28,415 nt of DNA from contig JAQDCK010000018.1 in assembly GCA_027681045.1 (NCBI GenBank), positions 1 to 28,415 on the forward strand, read 5' to 3'. The stretch is from Lactobacillaceae bacterium AF64-9pH9TA. Its GTDB lineage: Bacteria; Bacillota; Bacilli; Lactobacillales; Lactobacillaceae. The position numbers and the translations under genes were made by a program. Positions 8,677 to 15,950 of the stretch are shown piece by piece. Numbering within the stretch: position 1 is the first letter of the stretch; each line of letters starts with the position of its first letter. The notes under the pieces were generated by a model. The model had not been told where the DNA came from. It searched no databases and worked only from the letters and a program-made list of their open reading frames with translations.

Positions 8677-9624
8677 TTACCGACCGCTTTCTTCCTGCAG
8701 CTGCAGGACCCGGTCAGCGATGGTTTCACTGGTGACCAGGTGGGTGATGATGCCGGACTTGAGGGCACCCAGAAGGGCTTCAGACTTAAAGCGGTCGTTG
8801 ACCACGACGAAGCGGACCGGGGTTTTGACGATCTGCTGGTCGGAGATGCCGATGATCTTGTCAGTAATTGAGCTGAAGAAGTGGCCTTCATGGTCGTATG
8901 GCCGGCCGAAGATCATGCCGGAGATGTTCTTTTGGTGGATGTTCTTGAAGAGGAGGCTCTCGTATTTTTCGTGTAGGACGCTTTCTTCTTCAAAGGCTTG
9001 CAGGGTGCCCAGGCTGGCCACCAGGATATCCATGTGGTCATAGAGCTCATCCAGTTTCTCGTAAAAAGGCTCCTTCTTGATCAAGTTGACCAGGTCGGGG
9101 TTGGAGGAGTAAAGGGGAGCGGGCAGGGCGCGGAAGTGGCCCCCGCACTGGGCAGCGGCGATACTTTCCAAAGGGTTTTTGCGGCCGTTTCCCTGGAGAG
9201 GGTAGCCAACCAGCTGAACGAAGGTCAGGTCATCATTTTTAACTTCCATAAAGGAGTTAATGATGTCGAGCATGGTCGTGCCCCAGGTGATGCCGACGTT
9301 CTTGCTGGACTGCATGTAGCTCTGGATCTGTTCAGCGGCGAAGCTGACGATTTTTTCGCTGTCCTGGTTCTTGGTCTTCAGCTTCTTTAAGATAAAGGCT
9401 TCCTTGAGGCCAAACTGCTGGCGAAAGGTCTTTTCCAGGCCGGGATTCCGCTTGGCACCTTCCTTGATGTTGATCTGGACGATGCCGGTCTTTTCGGCGT
9501 CGCTTAAGGCCTTGTCGATGAGATAGCGGGACAGGTTGTACTTGGCGGAAATTTCGGCGATGTTGAGTTTGCTGATGTAGTAGTCGTGTGCGATGTTCGC
9601 AAGCTGGTCGTTGCTGAGCTGCAT
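8677..9624 (-). CDS. SorC/DeoR-like sugar-sensing transcriptional regulator
   Basis: Protein of 315 residues, the typical length of SorC-family regulators. An N-terminal helix-turn-helix is visible at about residues 18-45 (NIAEISAKYNLSRYLIDKAL). The rest matches the sugar-binding effector domain: NVGITWGTTML near residue 111, a central ESIAAAQCGG stretch, and the late FVVVNDRFKSEALLGALKSG and ITHLVTSETIA segments. Family members bind phosphorylated sugars. No sugar operon is adjacent in this window, so the target is unknown and may be elsewhere. The ribosome binding site GGGAGGAAATC precedes the ATG at 9624. The gene is monocistronic, with its own terminator downstream and another terminator between it and the next minus-strand gene. 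Confidence 0.85.
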   Translation of the reverse strand: MQLSNDQLANIAHDYYISKLNIAEISAKYNLSRYLIDKALSDAEKTGIVQINIKEGAKRNPGLEKTFRQQFGLKEAFILKKLKTKNQDSEKIVSFAAEQIQSYMQSSKNVGITWGTTMLDIINSFMEVKNDDLTFVQLVGYPLQGNGRKNPLESIAAAQCGGHFRALPAPLYSSNPDLVNLIKKEPFYEKLDELYDHMDILVASLGTLQAFEEESVLHEKYESLLFKNIHQKNISGMIFGRPYDHEGHFFSSITDKIIGISDQQIVKTPVRFVVVNDRFKSEALLGALKSGIITHLVTSETIADRVLQLQEESGR

Positions 9625-9751
9625 GATTTCCTCCCAATTTTAGACATTTTAAAGGCTATTTAAATATTGTAAAGCAAAAGGTTACTTTTGTAAAATAAGT
9701 AAAAAGGTATCATTTTTTGAAAAAGGCAAAAAGTAAAAAATGAGCAAAAAA

Positions 9752-9779
9752 GAAGGGGGAATCAAGCGATTCTCCCTTC
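9752..9779 (-). terminator. Terminator of the Apf-like gene
   Basis: A 12-bp hairpin with one wobble (arms 9752-9763 and 9768-9779, 4-nt loop) is followed on the minus strand by TTTTTT. It lies 15 nt after the Apf-like stop codon. Confidence 0.9.
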
Positions 9780-9793
9780 GTCATTGTCTGATT

Positions 9794-10699
9794 TTAGTAC
9801 CAGTTGTGAGCCAGCCAGAATCTCTTGGCGTTGACCCATGAGCCGTAACGGCCGTAAACATAGCGGTCAGCAGTCCGTTCTTGGTTCTTCTTGGACAGGT
9901 TGCCGCCCAGGTAGGAGATCAAGAGTTGGTAACGGCCGTAACAACTGCCGTTTCTGGCAGTGTAGGAACCGCCTGATTCCCGCATAGCGATCCAGTACTT
10001 GGCCGACTTTTCAGCTGACTTCTTAGCAGCCTTCTTCTTAGCAGCAGCTTTCTTCTTGGCAGCGGCCTTTCTCTTAGCGGCGGCTTTCTTAGCAGCAGCC
10101 TTCTTCTTGGCAGCGGCTTTCTTAGCGGCAGCTTTCTTCTTGGCAGCGGCCTTCTTGGCAGCAGCTTCAGCAGCCTTCTTAGCAGCGTCGTCTTGCTGGT
10201 CAGTTGAGCTTTGGTTTGAAGCTGAACTTTGGTCAGCGCTAGCAGTTACAGCTGCAGTAGCAGACTTCTTGGTAGACTTCTTAGCTTTCTTGGTTGCCTT
10301 CTTCCTGGAAGTCTTCTTAGTCTTCTTAGTTGACTTCTTGACTGCCTTCTTCTTGGAAGTCTTCTTAGCCTTCTTAGCTGACTTTTTCTTGCTCTTCTTA
10401 GTGGTCTTCTTGGCCTTCTTAGTGGTCTTCTTTACCGTGCTGGTTGAAGTCGCGCTAGAAGTGCTTGAACTGGTTGAGCTTGCTGAAGCAGCATTAGCTG
10501 AGTTTTGGTTAGCAGCGCTGGACTGGCTTGCGGCCTGGTCTTGGCTGGCTTGTTGGTCTTGACTAGTTGCAGTTGCTGATTGTTGGGTAGAACTTGCGTC
10601 ATTAGTAGCCGCTGAAACGTTAGCGGCGGGAGCAACCACGAGGGCAGCTGCAAAAGCAGTTGCTGATAAAACTTTCTTGAAATTGTGTTTGAACTTCAT
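9794..10699 (-). CDS. Secreted Apf-like (aggregation-promoting factor) protein with Lys/Ala-rich repeats
   Basis: Protein of 301 residues. The ATG at 10699 is used: GAGGAG lies 10 nt before it, and an upstream in-frame GTG overlaps that site. Residues 1-30 form a signal peptide ending ANVSA. Residues 31-89 are Ser/Gln/Thr/Ala-rich. Residues 90-146 are lysine-rich with Thr/Ser (KKTTKKAKKTTKKSKKKS). After a short acidic/Gln linker, residues 173-232 repeat AAAKK-type units. The last 69 residues are the conserved Apf/transglycosylase-like end (WIAMRESGGSYTARNG, GRYQLLISYLGG, and a C-terminal WY). Apf proteins are exported and associated with the lactobacillus wall, with roles proposed in cell shape and aggregation. 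The histone H1-like basic middle is unusual and could bind teichoic acids or DNA outside the cell; this is inference. Confidence 0.88.
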   Translation of the reverse strand: MKFKHNFKKVLSATAFAAALVVAPAANVSAATNDASSTQQSATATSQDQQASQDQAASQSSAANQNSANAASASSTSSSTSSATSTSTVKKTTKKAKKTTKKSKKKSAKKAKKTSKKKAVKKSTKKTKKTSRKKATKKAKKSTKKSATAAVTASADQSSASNQSSTDQQDDAAKKAAEAAAKKAAAKKKAAAKKAAAKKKAAAKKAAAKRKAAAKKKAAAKKKAAKKSAEKSAKYWIAMRESGGSYTARNGSCYGRYQLLISYLGGNLSKKNQERTADRYVYGRYGSWVNAKRFWLAHNWY

Positions 10700-10757
10700 A
10701 TGGTAGAAACTCCTCACTTGCTTCTCTTAAAAACTAAGTTTATGCTACTAAAGGAAT

Positions 10758-10774
10758 ATGACAGGACTGTTACA
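10758..10774 (-). promoter_or_regulatory. Possible WalR (YycF) box upstream of the Apf-like gene
   Basis: The minus strand reads TGTAAC, 5 nt, TGTCAT. This fits the WalR pattern TGTWAH-N5-TGTWAH with one mismatch in the second half. It lies about 60 nt before the start codon. WalRK often controls wall-remodelling genes in Firmicutes, which would suit this protein. Confidence 0.4.
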
Positions 10775-10937
10775 AAACGACCACAGCTCGTTAACAATCT
10801 GGTAAAATGAACAATTTTTTGGCAAAAAGGTCATAAAAAAGCCGAGAAAAGGGCTGAAATTATCATTTTAAGCGCTTCAAATTAGTTAGATGAATAAGTA
10901 ACATTAGTAACAGTTGTCAAAGGAATGACACAAAAGG

Positions 10938-10965
10938 AAAAGACCAGCTGCTAGGCTGGTCTTTT
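10938..10965 (-). terminator. Terminator of the DeoR-type regulator operon
   Basis: A perfect 11-bp stem (10938-10948 with 10955-10965, 6-nt loop) followed by TTTTCCTTTT on the minus strand. It lies 38 nt after the stop of the 124-residue protein. Confidence 0.85.
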
Positions 10966-11002
10966 ACATATGCAATTATTTCAAAAATGGAATTAATTTC
11001 CG

Positions 11003-11377
11003 TTAGAAACTGAACTGGTTGATCGAGTCCAAGGGGCTGAGGTAGACGAAGTTTAGCTTAACCCGCCGGGTAAGCCGGGTTAATTTAGTCAGCAGCTCTT
11101 GCTGCTCCTTGGTAAAGCGGAGCTGGTTGAGGCTGGCCTTGGCTGGCAGGTAGAGGGCCAGCTTGGCCGCGTATTCCATTGGGTGGTTATTCGAATCAAA
11201 ATGGCCCAGCACCAGGGCAATCGCGTCCCGCAAAGGCTTGTAGCGGCCGATGTTTCTTTCATTATAGGTGTCAGAAAAAAAGCTGGCGTAGAAGTTTTTG
11301 AGAAGTTGGTAGGTTTGCTCACGCTCTTTCTCTTGCTTATTATTTTGAAAAAACTTGCGGAAAATTGCCACTTGCAT
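11003..11377 (-). CDS. Small protein of unknown function, coupled to the DeoR-type regulator
   Basis: I do not recognise this 124-residue protein. It is soluble and mostly helical in appearance, with a basic, Gln-rich N-terminus (IFRKFFQNNKQEKEREQTYQ), a middle containing RYKPLRDAIALVLGHFD, and a Lys/Arg-rich stretch (LTRLTRRVKLNF) near the end. No signal peptide or membrane helix is seen. Its AGGAGG ribosome binding site, 7 nt before the ATG, overlaps the stop codon of the upstream DeoR-type gene (gap 11 nt). The two are therefore almost certainly one operon, ending at the hairpin near 10950. A role linked to that regulator is likely but undefined. Some bacteriocin immunity proteins share the size and helical look, but no specific match is claimed. 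Confidence 0.75.
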   Translation of the reverse strand: MQVAIFRKFFQNNKQEKEREQTYQLLKNFYASFFSDTYNERNIGRYKPLRDAIALVLGHFDSNNHPMEYAAKLALYLPAKASLNQLRFTKEQQELLTKLTRLTRRVKLNFVYLSPLDSINQFSF

Positions 11378-11388
11378 GATTGTGCCTC

Positions 11389-12144
11389 CTAAAGATGAAT
11401 CAGCCGCGTCCTTGGAGAAAATAGCTTTTTGACCTCGTCATCCAAGGGCGCGTCAGTAATTACAACGTCGATCCGGTCCAGGGGAGCGGATTGATAAGGG
11501 GCAGTGACTTCAGAAACAAACTTGTGCTTTTCAGCAACCAGGATGACCCGCTGGGCTCTGGAAACAGCCAGCTGGATCATGGCCGCGTCATCGGCATCGC
11601 TCAAATACGTGCCGTCTTTGCCCACTTTGGCCGCCCCGATAAAGGCAGTGTTGAAGCGAAGCTGGCGAAGCGTCTCCATGGCCAATGGCGAGTGGGTAAA
11701 ACGGTTGGTCTTGTCCACGTTCCCGCCTAACAGGCGGACAGAGGGCTGCTGCATGGGCAAGAGGGCCAGGACATTGTCGATAGAGTTGGTGACAATGGTT
11801 AGGTCCTGGCCGCCCAGGCGCTGGCAGAGCAGGTTGAGAGTAGTTGAAGGACCGATGAAATCGCACTGGCCGGCATGGACGAAGTGGCTGGCAATTTCAG
11901 CCATGTCCCGCTTGACCGGAGAGAGGATGTGCTGGCGGGTCAAGAAACTGGGGACGCTGTCGTCGTCAACGGCCATGATGCCGCCGTGGATCCGGAGGGC
12001 CTGGCCGGTTTCAGTCAGGCGCAGGACGTCGCGGCGGGCGGTGTCGAAGGAAATACCGAAGTAGCTGGCGATGTCCCGGGTCTTCAATTCACGTTTTTCC
12101 AGCAGGAGCCGGCGGATTTCTTTAAGTCTGTTTGCTTGTGTCAT
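11389..12144 (-). CDS. DeoR-family transcriptional regulator
   Basis: Protein of 251 residues, typical for DeoR/GlpR repressors. The N-terminal winged helix-turn-helix spans about residues 5-57, with the family signature region LKTRDIASYFGISFDTARRD and LRIHGG. The C-terminal sensor domain, which binds sugar phosphates in relatives, shows FIGPSTTLNLL near residue 96, LTIVTNSIDN near 114, LLGGNVDK and FIGAAKVGKDGTYLSD. It heads a two-gene operon with a small unknown protein and has no adjacent metabolic genes, so its effector cannot be inferred. The upstream region holds two 12-nt direct repeats that could be its operator, suggesting autoregulation. The upstream gene pepN is divergent, and its promoter lies about 135 bp from these repeats. 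Confidence 0.92.
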   Translation of the reverse strand: MTQANRLKEIRRLLLEKRELKTRDIASYFGISFDTARRDVLRLTETGQALRIHGGIMAVDDDSVPSFLTRQHILSPVKRDMAEIASHFVHAGQCDFIGPSTTLNLLCQRLGGQDLTIVTNSIDNVLALLPMQQPSVRLLGGNVDKTNRFTHSPLAMETLRQLRFNTAFIGAAKVGKDGTYLSDADDAAMIQLAVSRAQRVILVAEKHKFVSEVTAPYQSAPLDRIDVVITDAPLDDEVKKLFSPRTRLIHL

Positions 12145-12194
12145 TGCTTCCCCCTAAAAAGAAAATATCATCTTTTGCTGCTTTTGCCTTCATT

Positions 12195-12237
12195 TTATCA
12201 GTGTTTCCCTTAAATAGTTCAGCGCTTATCAGTGTTT
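12195..12237 (-). promoter_or_regulatory. Direct-repeat candidate operator upstream of the DeoR-type gene
   Basis: TTATCAGTGTTT occurs at 12195-12206 and again at 12226-12237, 31 bp apart (about three helical turns). An inverted GTGTTT half follows as AAACAC at 12246-12251. DeoR-family repressors commonly bind TGTTT-containing repeats. The remainder of the divergent gap to pepN (12252-12438) holds the pepN promoter region and no gene. Confidence 0.5.
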
Positions 12238-12372
12238 ATTCAAGAAAACACGTAAGAATGCTGAAGGAGAGGGCTTAAGGCCGGGCCTGGGGGCGTGCGC
12301 GCTTTTTTAAAATGCTGGCGGGAAAAAATACAGATATTTTGCGTTAAAGAGGCTTTATTTGGCCTTTTTTGC

Positions 12373-12378
12373 TAGAAT
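12373..12378 (+). promoter_or_regulatory. Putative -10 box of pepN
   Basis: TAGAAT lies 60 nt before the pepN start. No good -35 hexamer is seen at the standard distance, so the promoter is only partly supported. Confidence 0.35.
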
Positions 12379-12438
12379 AGAGAAGTGTGAATACAATATA
12401 CGCGAGGAAAAACCAGACGCGGATTATAGGAGGAAACA

Positions 12439-14970
12439 ATGGCTGTTAAGCGTTTTTACGAAACATTCCATCCAGATCACTACGATCTGTACATCGACGT
12501 TGACCGGGCAGCAAGATCTTTCTCAGGGACTTCCACCATCCATGGTGAAATCCAGGAAGAAACTGTCTTGGTCCACCAAAAGTACATGACCATCAGCAAG
12601 GTCACTGTTGACGGCGAGGAAGTGCCGTTTACTTTTAGCGACGACTTTGAAGGCATCAAGATCGAAGCCGGCAAGACTGGGGAAGCGGTCATCGCGATCG
12701 ACTACTCAGCTCCTTTGACTGACACCATGATGGGGATCTACCCGTCCTACTACCAAGTTGACGGCGTCAAGAAGGAACTGATCGGAACCCAGTTTGAAAC
12801 TACTTTTGCCCGGGAAGCCTTCCCATGTGTTGACGAACCAGAAGCTAAGGCAACCTTCTCCCTGGCCCTCAAGTTCGACGAACACGAAGGCGAAACTGTT
12901 CTGGCCAACATGCCGGAAGACCGGGTAGAAAATGGCGTGCACTACTTTAAGGAAACTGTCCGCATGTCCAGCTACCTGGTTGCTTTTGCCTTTGGTGAAA
13001 TGCGGTCATTGACCACTCACACCAAGAGCGGGGTCTTGATCGGGGTTTACTCAACTCAAGCCCACACTGAAAAGGAACTGACCTTCTCCTTGGACATTGC
13101 CAAGCGGGCAATCGAATTCTACGAAGACTTTTACCAAACTCCATATCCGCTGCCGCAATCACTGCAGCTGGCCCTGCCTGACTTCTCAGCCGGCGCCATG
13201 GAAAACTGGGGCCTGGTAACCTACCGGGAAGCCTACCTGCTTTTGGACCCGGACAACACCACTTTGGAAATGAAGAAGCTGGTTGCGACTGTGGTGACCC
13301 ACGAACTGGCTCACCAATGGTTCGGTGACCTGGTAACCATGGAATGGTGGGACAACCTTTGGCTGAACGAAAGTTTCGCCAACATGATGGAATACCTGTC
13401 AGTTGACCACCTGGAACCTAACTGGCACATCTGGGAAATGTTCCAGACTTCTGAAGCAGCGGCTGCCTTGACCCGGGATGCAACCGACGGGGTACAGTCA
13501 GTGCACGTGGAAGTCAACGACCCGGCTGAAATCGATGCCCTCTTTGACGGGGCCATCGTTTACGCCAAGGGTTCAAGAATGCTGGTCATGGTCCGGTCAC
13601 TTTTGGGCGACGAAGCCTTGAGAAAGGGCTTGAAGCGCTACTTTGACGAGCACAAGTTTGGCAACGCGGCAGGGGATGACCTCTGGGATGCCTTGTCAAC
13701 GGCTACTGACCTGAACATTGGGGAAATCATGCACACTTGGCTGGATCAGCCAGGCTACCCAGTGGTGAATGCTTTTGTTGAGGACGGCCACTTGAAGCTG
13801 ACTCAGAAGCAATTCTTCATCGGTGAAGGCAAGGAAGTTGGCCGCAAGTGGGAAATTCCGCTTAACGCCAACTTCAAGGCACCAAAGATCATGTCAGACG
13901 TTGAACTTGACTTGGGCGACTACCAGGCTCTGCGGGCAGAAGCCGGCCACGCTCTGCGCTTGAACGTGGGCAACAACTCCCACTTCATCGTGAAGTACGA
14001 TCAGACTTTGATGGACGACATCATGAAGGAAGCCAAGGACTTGGACCCAGTTTCTCAATTGCAATTGCTGCAAGACCTGCGGCTTTTGGCAGAAGGCAAG
14101 CAGGCTTCATACGCTGACGTGGTACCAGTTCTGGAACTCTTCAAGAACTCAGAAAGCCACATTGTCAACGATGCTCTGTACACGACTGCTGCTAAGCTGC
14201 GGCAATTTGCCCCAGCCGGCAGTGAAGCCGACAAGAACCTGCGGGCTTTGTACAACGACTTGTCTAAGGACCAAGTTGCCCGTTTGGGCTGGCTGCCAAA
14301 GGCAGGGGAAAGCGATGAAGACATCCAAACCCGGCCATACGTTTTGTCCGCAAGCCTTTACGGCCGCAACGCTGAATCAGAAAAGCAAGCCCACGAAATC
14401 TACGTGGAATACGCTGATAAGTTGGCAGAACTGTCCGCTGACATCCGGGCTTACGTTTTGATCAACGAAGTTGAAAACTACGGGTCAAGCGAATTGACTG
14501 ACAAGCTGATCGGTTTGTACCAGGCAACCAGTGACCCGTCATTCAAGATGGACCTGGAAGCCGCGATCGTGAAGAGCAAGGATGAAGGCGAACTGAAGAA
14601 GATCGTATCCTGGTTCGAAAACGCTGAAATCGTTAAGCCACAGGACCTGCGCGGCTGGTTCAACGGCGTCTTGTCCAACCCGGCAGGTGAACAGTTGGCC
14701 TGGAACTGGATCAGAGACGAATGGGCATGGATGGAAAAGACGGTCGGCGGCGACATGGAATTCGCTACCTTCATCACTGTCATCTCCCGCGTCTTCAAGA
14801 CTCAGGAACGCTACGACGAATACAACGCCTTCTTTACTGACAAGGAAAGCGACATGCTGCTGAACCGGGAAATCAAGATGGACCGGAAGGTCATCGCTAC
14901 CCGGGTGGACTTGATTGCCAGCGAACAAGCTGATGTCAACGCCGCGGTTGCTGCTGCTTTGCAGAAGTAA
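12439..14970 (+). CDS. pepN: Aminopeptidase N (M1 zinc metallopeptidase)
   Basis: Broad-specificity cytosolic aminopeptidase that trims N-terminal residues from peptides taken up during growth on protein such as casein. It has 843 residues, the length of known lactobacillus PepN enzymes. The substrate N-terminus recognition motif GAMEN is at 252-256. The zinc site is HELAH at 288-292 (His288, Glu289, His292), with the third ligand Glu311 in LWLNESF. The C-terminal ERAP1-like helical domain follows. AGGAGG at 12428-12433 is well spaced to the ATG. The gene is monocistronic, with a strong terminator downstream and a divergent DeoR-type regulator upstream. Codon use is biased as for a highly expressed gene. 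Confidence 0.98.
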   Translation: MAVKRFYETFHPDHYDLYIDVDRAARSFSGTSTIHGEIQEETVLVHQKYMTISKVTVDGEEVPFTFSDDFEGIKIEAGKTGEAVIAIDYSAPLTDTMMGIYPSYYQVDGVKKELIGTQFETTFAREAFPCVDEPEAKATFSLALKFDEHEGETVLANMPEDRVENGVHYFKETVRMSSYLVAFAFGEMRSLTTHTKSGVLIGVYSTQAHTEKELTFSLDIAKRAIEFYEDFYQTPYPLPQSLQLALPDFSAGAMENWGLVTYREAYLLLDPDNTTLEMKKLVATVVTHELAHQWFGDLVTMEWWDNLWLNESFANMMEYLSVDHLEPNWHIWEMFQTSEAAAALTRDATDGVQSVHVEVNDPAEIDALFDGAIVYAKGSRMLVMVRSLLGDEALRKGLKRYFDEHKFGNAAGDDLWDALSTATDLNIGEIMHTWLDQPGYPVVNAFVEDGHLKLTQKQFFIGEGKEVGRKWEIPLNANFKAPKIMSDVELDLGDYQALRAEAGHALRLNVGNNSHFIVKYDQTLMDDIMKEAKDLDPVSQLQLLQDLRLLAEGKQASYADVVPVLELFKNSESHIVNDALYTTAAKLRQFAPAGSEADKNLRALYNDLSKDQVARLGWLPKAGESDEDIQTRPYVLSASLYGRNAESEKQAHEIYVEYADKLAELSADIRAYVLINEVENYGSSELTDKLIGLYQATSDPSFKMDLEAAIVKSKDEGELKKIVSWFENAEIVKPQDLRGWFNGVLSNPAGEQLAWNWIRDEWAWMEKTVGGDMEFATFITVISRVFKTQERYDEYNAFFTDKESDMLLNREIKMDRKVIATRVDLIASEQADVNAAVAAALQK

Positions 14971-14986
14971 TTGAATAGAGCATAAG

Positions 14987-15020
14987 AAAACTGTTTCTAG
15001 CATGAGCTGGAAACAGTTTT
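14987..15020 (+). terminator. Rho-independent terminator of pepN
   Basis: An 11-bp perfect stem (14987-14997 with 15010-15020), extendable by three further pairs including a G-T, is followed by TTTTTTT. It lies 16 nt after the pepN stop. Confidence 0.92.
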
Positions 15021-15051
15021 TTTGTGTGTATTCAACTTGCCTGCAATCGGT

Positions 15052-15057
15052 TACAAT
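15052..15057 (+). promoter_or_regulatory. Putative -10 box of the nitroreductase gene
   Basis: TACAAT lies 41 nt before the start codon, directly after the pepN terminator. A TATTCA hexamer 17 nt upstream (15029-15034) is a weak -35 candidate. Confidence 0.4.
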
Positions 15058-15098
15058 ATAGGTGTAAATACTATCGTACATTCTTTGAGGTAAACACA

Positions 15099-15731
15099 AT
15101 GAACAACGATTTTAAAGATATCATGCAAAACAGAAAATCTATCCGGCACTATGATTCCAGCGTGAAGATTTCCCGTGACGAATTGCTGGAAATCATCAAT
15201 GAATCTATCTCTGCTCCAAGTGCCTGCAATCTACAGTCCTGGTACTTCGTTATCGTCGACACTCCAGAAGGCAAAGAAAAGCTTCATAATTTCTTGATGC
15301 CATTCAATTACCCTCAAGTTGACACTGCTCCAGCAACAATCATGGTTTTCGGTAACACCAAGTCATATCTGAAGTATCGTGACCTGTGGAATGGCATGGT
15401 AGAAGAAAAGAAGGTAACTCCAGAAGCACGCGATGCCGCGGTTAACACCTTCCTTCCACTTTACGAAAAAGCTGACCGGCAAATGTTAGTCGCAGATGCA
15501 ATGGTTGATGCCTCACTTGTCTCCATGCAACTGATGCTGGTTGCCCGTGAACATGGCTACGAAACTAATCCAATGGCTGGCTATGATGCAAGCAAGGCAG
15601 CTGCAGAATTTGGCCTGGACCCAGAACAATACATTCCAGTAATGGCCATCTCCATTGGTAAGCCAGACCCGAGTGAAGTCGTTCCAGATACTGTCCGTTA
15701 TGATGTCAAAGACGTGACGGAATTCGCCTAA
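15099..15731 (+). CDS. Nitroreductase-family FMN oxidoreductase
   Basis: Protein of 210 residues. The ATG at 15099 is preceded by TTTGAGG at the right distance; an upstream in-frame start would lie inside the promoter. The N-terminal MQNRKSIRHYDSSVKIS and SAPSACNLQSWYFVIV stretches match the FMN-binding region of the nitroreductase fold. The central region AMVDASLVSMQLMLVAREHGYETNPMAGYD and the late IPVMAISIGKP are also family features. Members use NAD(P)H to reduce nitroaromatics, quinones or flavins; the natural substrate is not predictable. It follows pepN but has its own promoter. No clear terminator follows. Its 3' flank is the region into which the TnpB element was inserted. Confidence 0.9.
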   Translation: MNNDFKDIMQNRKSIRHYDSSVKISRDELLEIINESISAPSACNLQSWYFVIVDTPEGKEKLHNFLMPFNYPQVDTAPATIMVFGNTKSYLKYRDLWNGMVEEKKVTPEARDAAVNTFLPLYEKADRQMLVADAMVDASLVSMQLMLVAREHGYETNPMAGYDASKAAAEFGLDPEQYIPVMAISIGKPDPSEVVPDTVRYDVKDVTEFA

Positions 15732-15814
15732 GTTGGTATTTTTACCGCCGAGAAAGCGCTATAACATAAGTAGTAAGAAATGGTCAGAGATGTGTGAGAA
15801 ATAAGGTGAGCAAA

Positions 15815-15950
15815 ATCAACTACCCCAGAATAAATTCTGAGGTTTGCAGTCTCATCTATTGCTAGATTGTGGTTATAGCGTCTTGCGACTCCCACCTGTG
15901 AGACCGCATCGTCGGGCAGTTGACGGTGCCCGTTGATCTGCCAAGTATTA
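15815..15950 (-). ncRNA. Putative omegaRNA (TnpB guide RNA) scaffold at the right end
   Basis: In related elements a guide RNA runs from the 3' end of tnpB through the right end, and the flank acts as guide. The minus strand here can fold into a 9-bp stem (15899-15907 with 15846-15854, one G-U) enclosing two hairpins. One has stem GTC/GAC (15880-15889) and the other ATCTA/TAGAT (15854-15867, sharing one base with the outer stem); both have GCAA tetraloops. The terminal hairpin is at 15823-15842. The predicted guide would be the complement of 15795-15814. The 5' boundary inside tnpB is not determined. Confidence 0.6.

Noticed and set aside
8694..8708. TCCTGCAGCTGCAGGA palindrome near the end of the SorC-type gene
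   Set aside because: It lies inside the coding region, encoding the LQLQEE end, and is explained by codon choice.
9999..10562. Long plus-strand open frame of 187 codons rich in Phe, Leu and Ala
   Set aside because: It is the complement of the Lys/Ala-rich repeats of the Apf-like gene: AAG and GCN codons read backwards give Leu, Phe and Ala. It has no ribosome binding site and no family features.
10864..10878. AAGCGCTT palindrome upstream of the Apf-like gene as a CcpA site
   Set aside because: It has two mismatches in fixed positions and lies about 170 nt from the start codon, too far and too weak to call.
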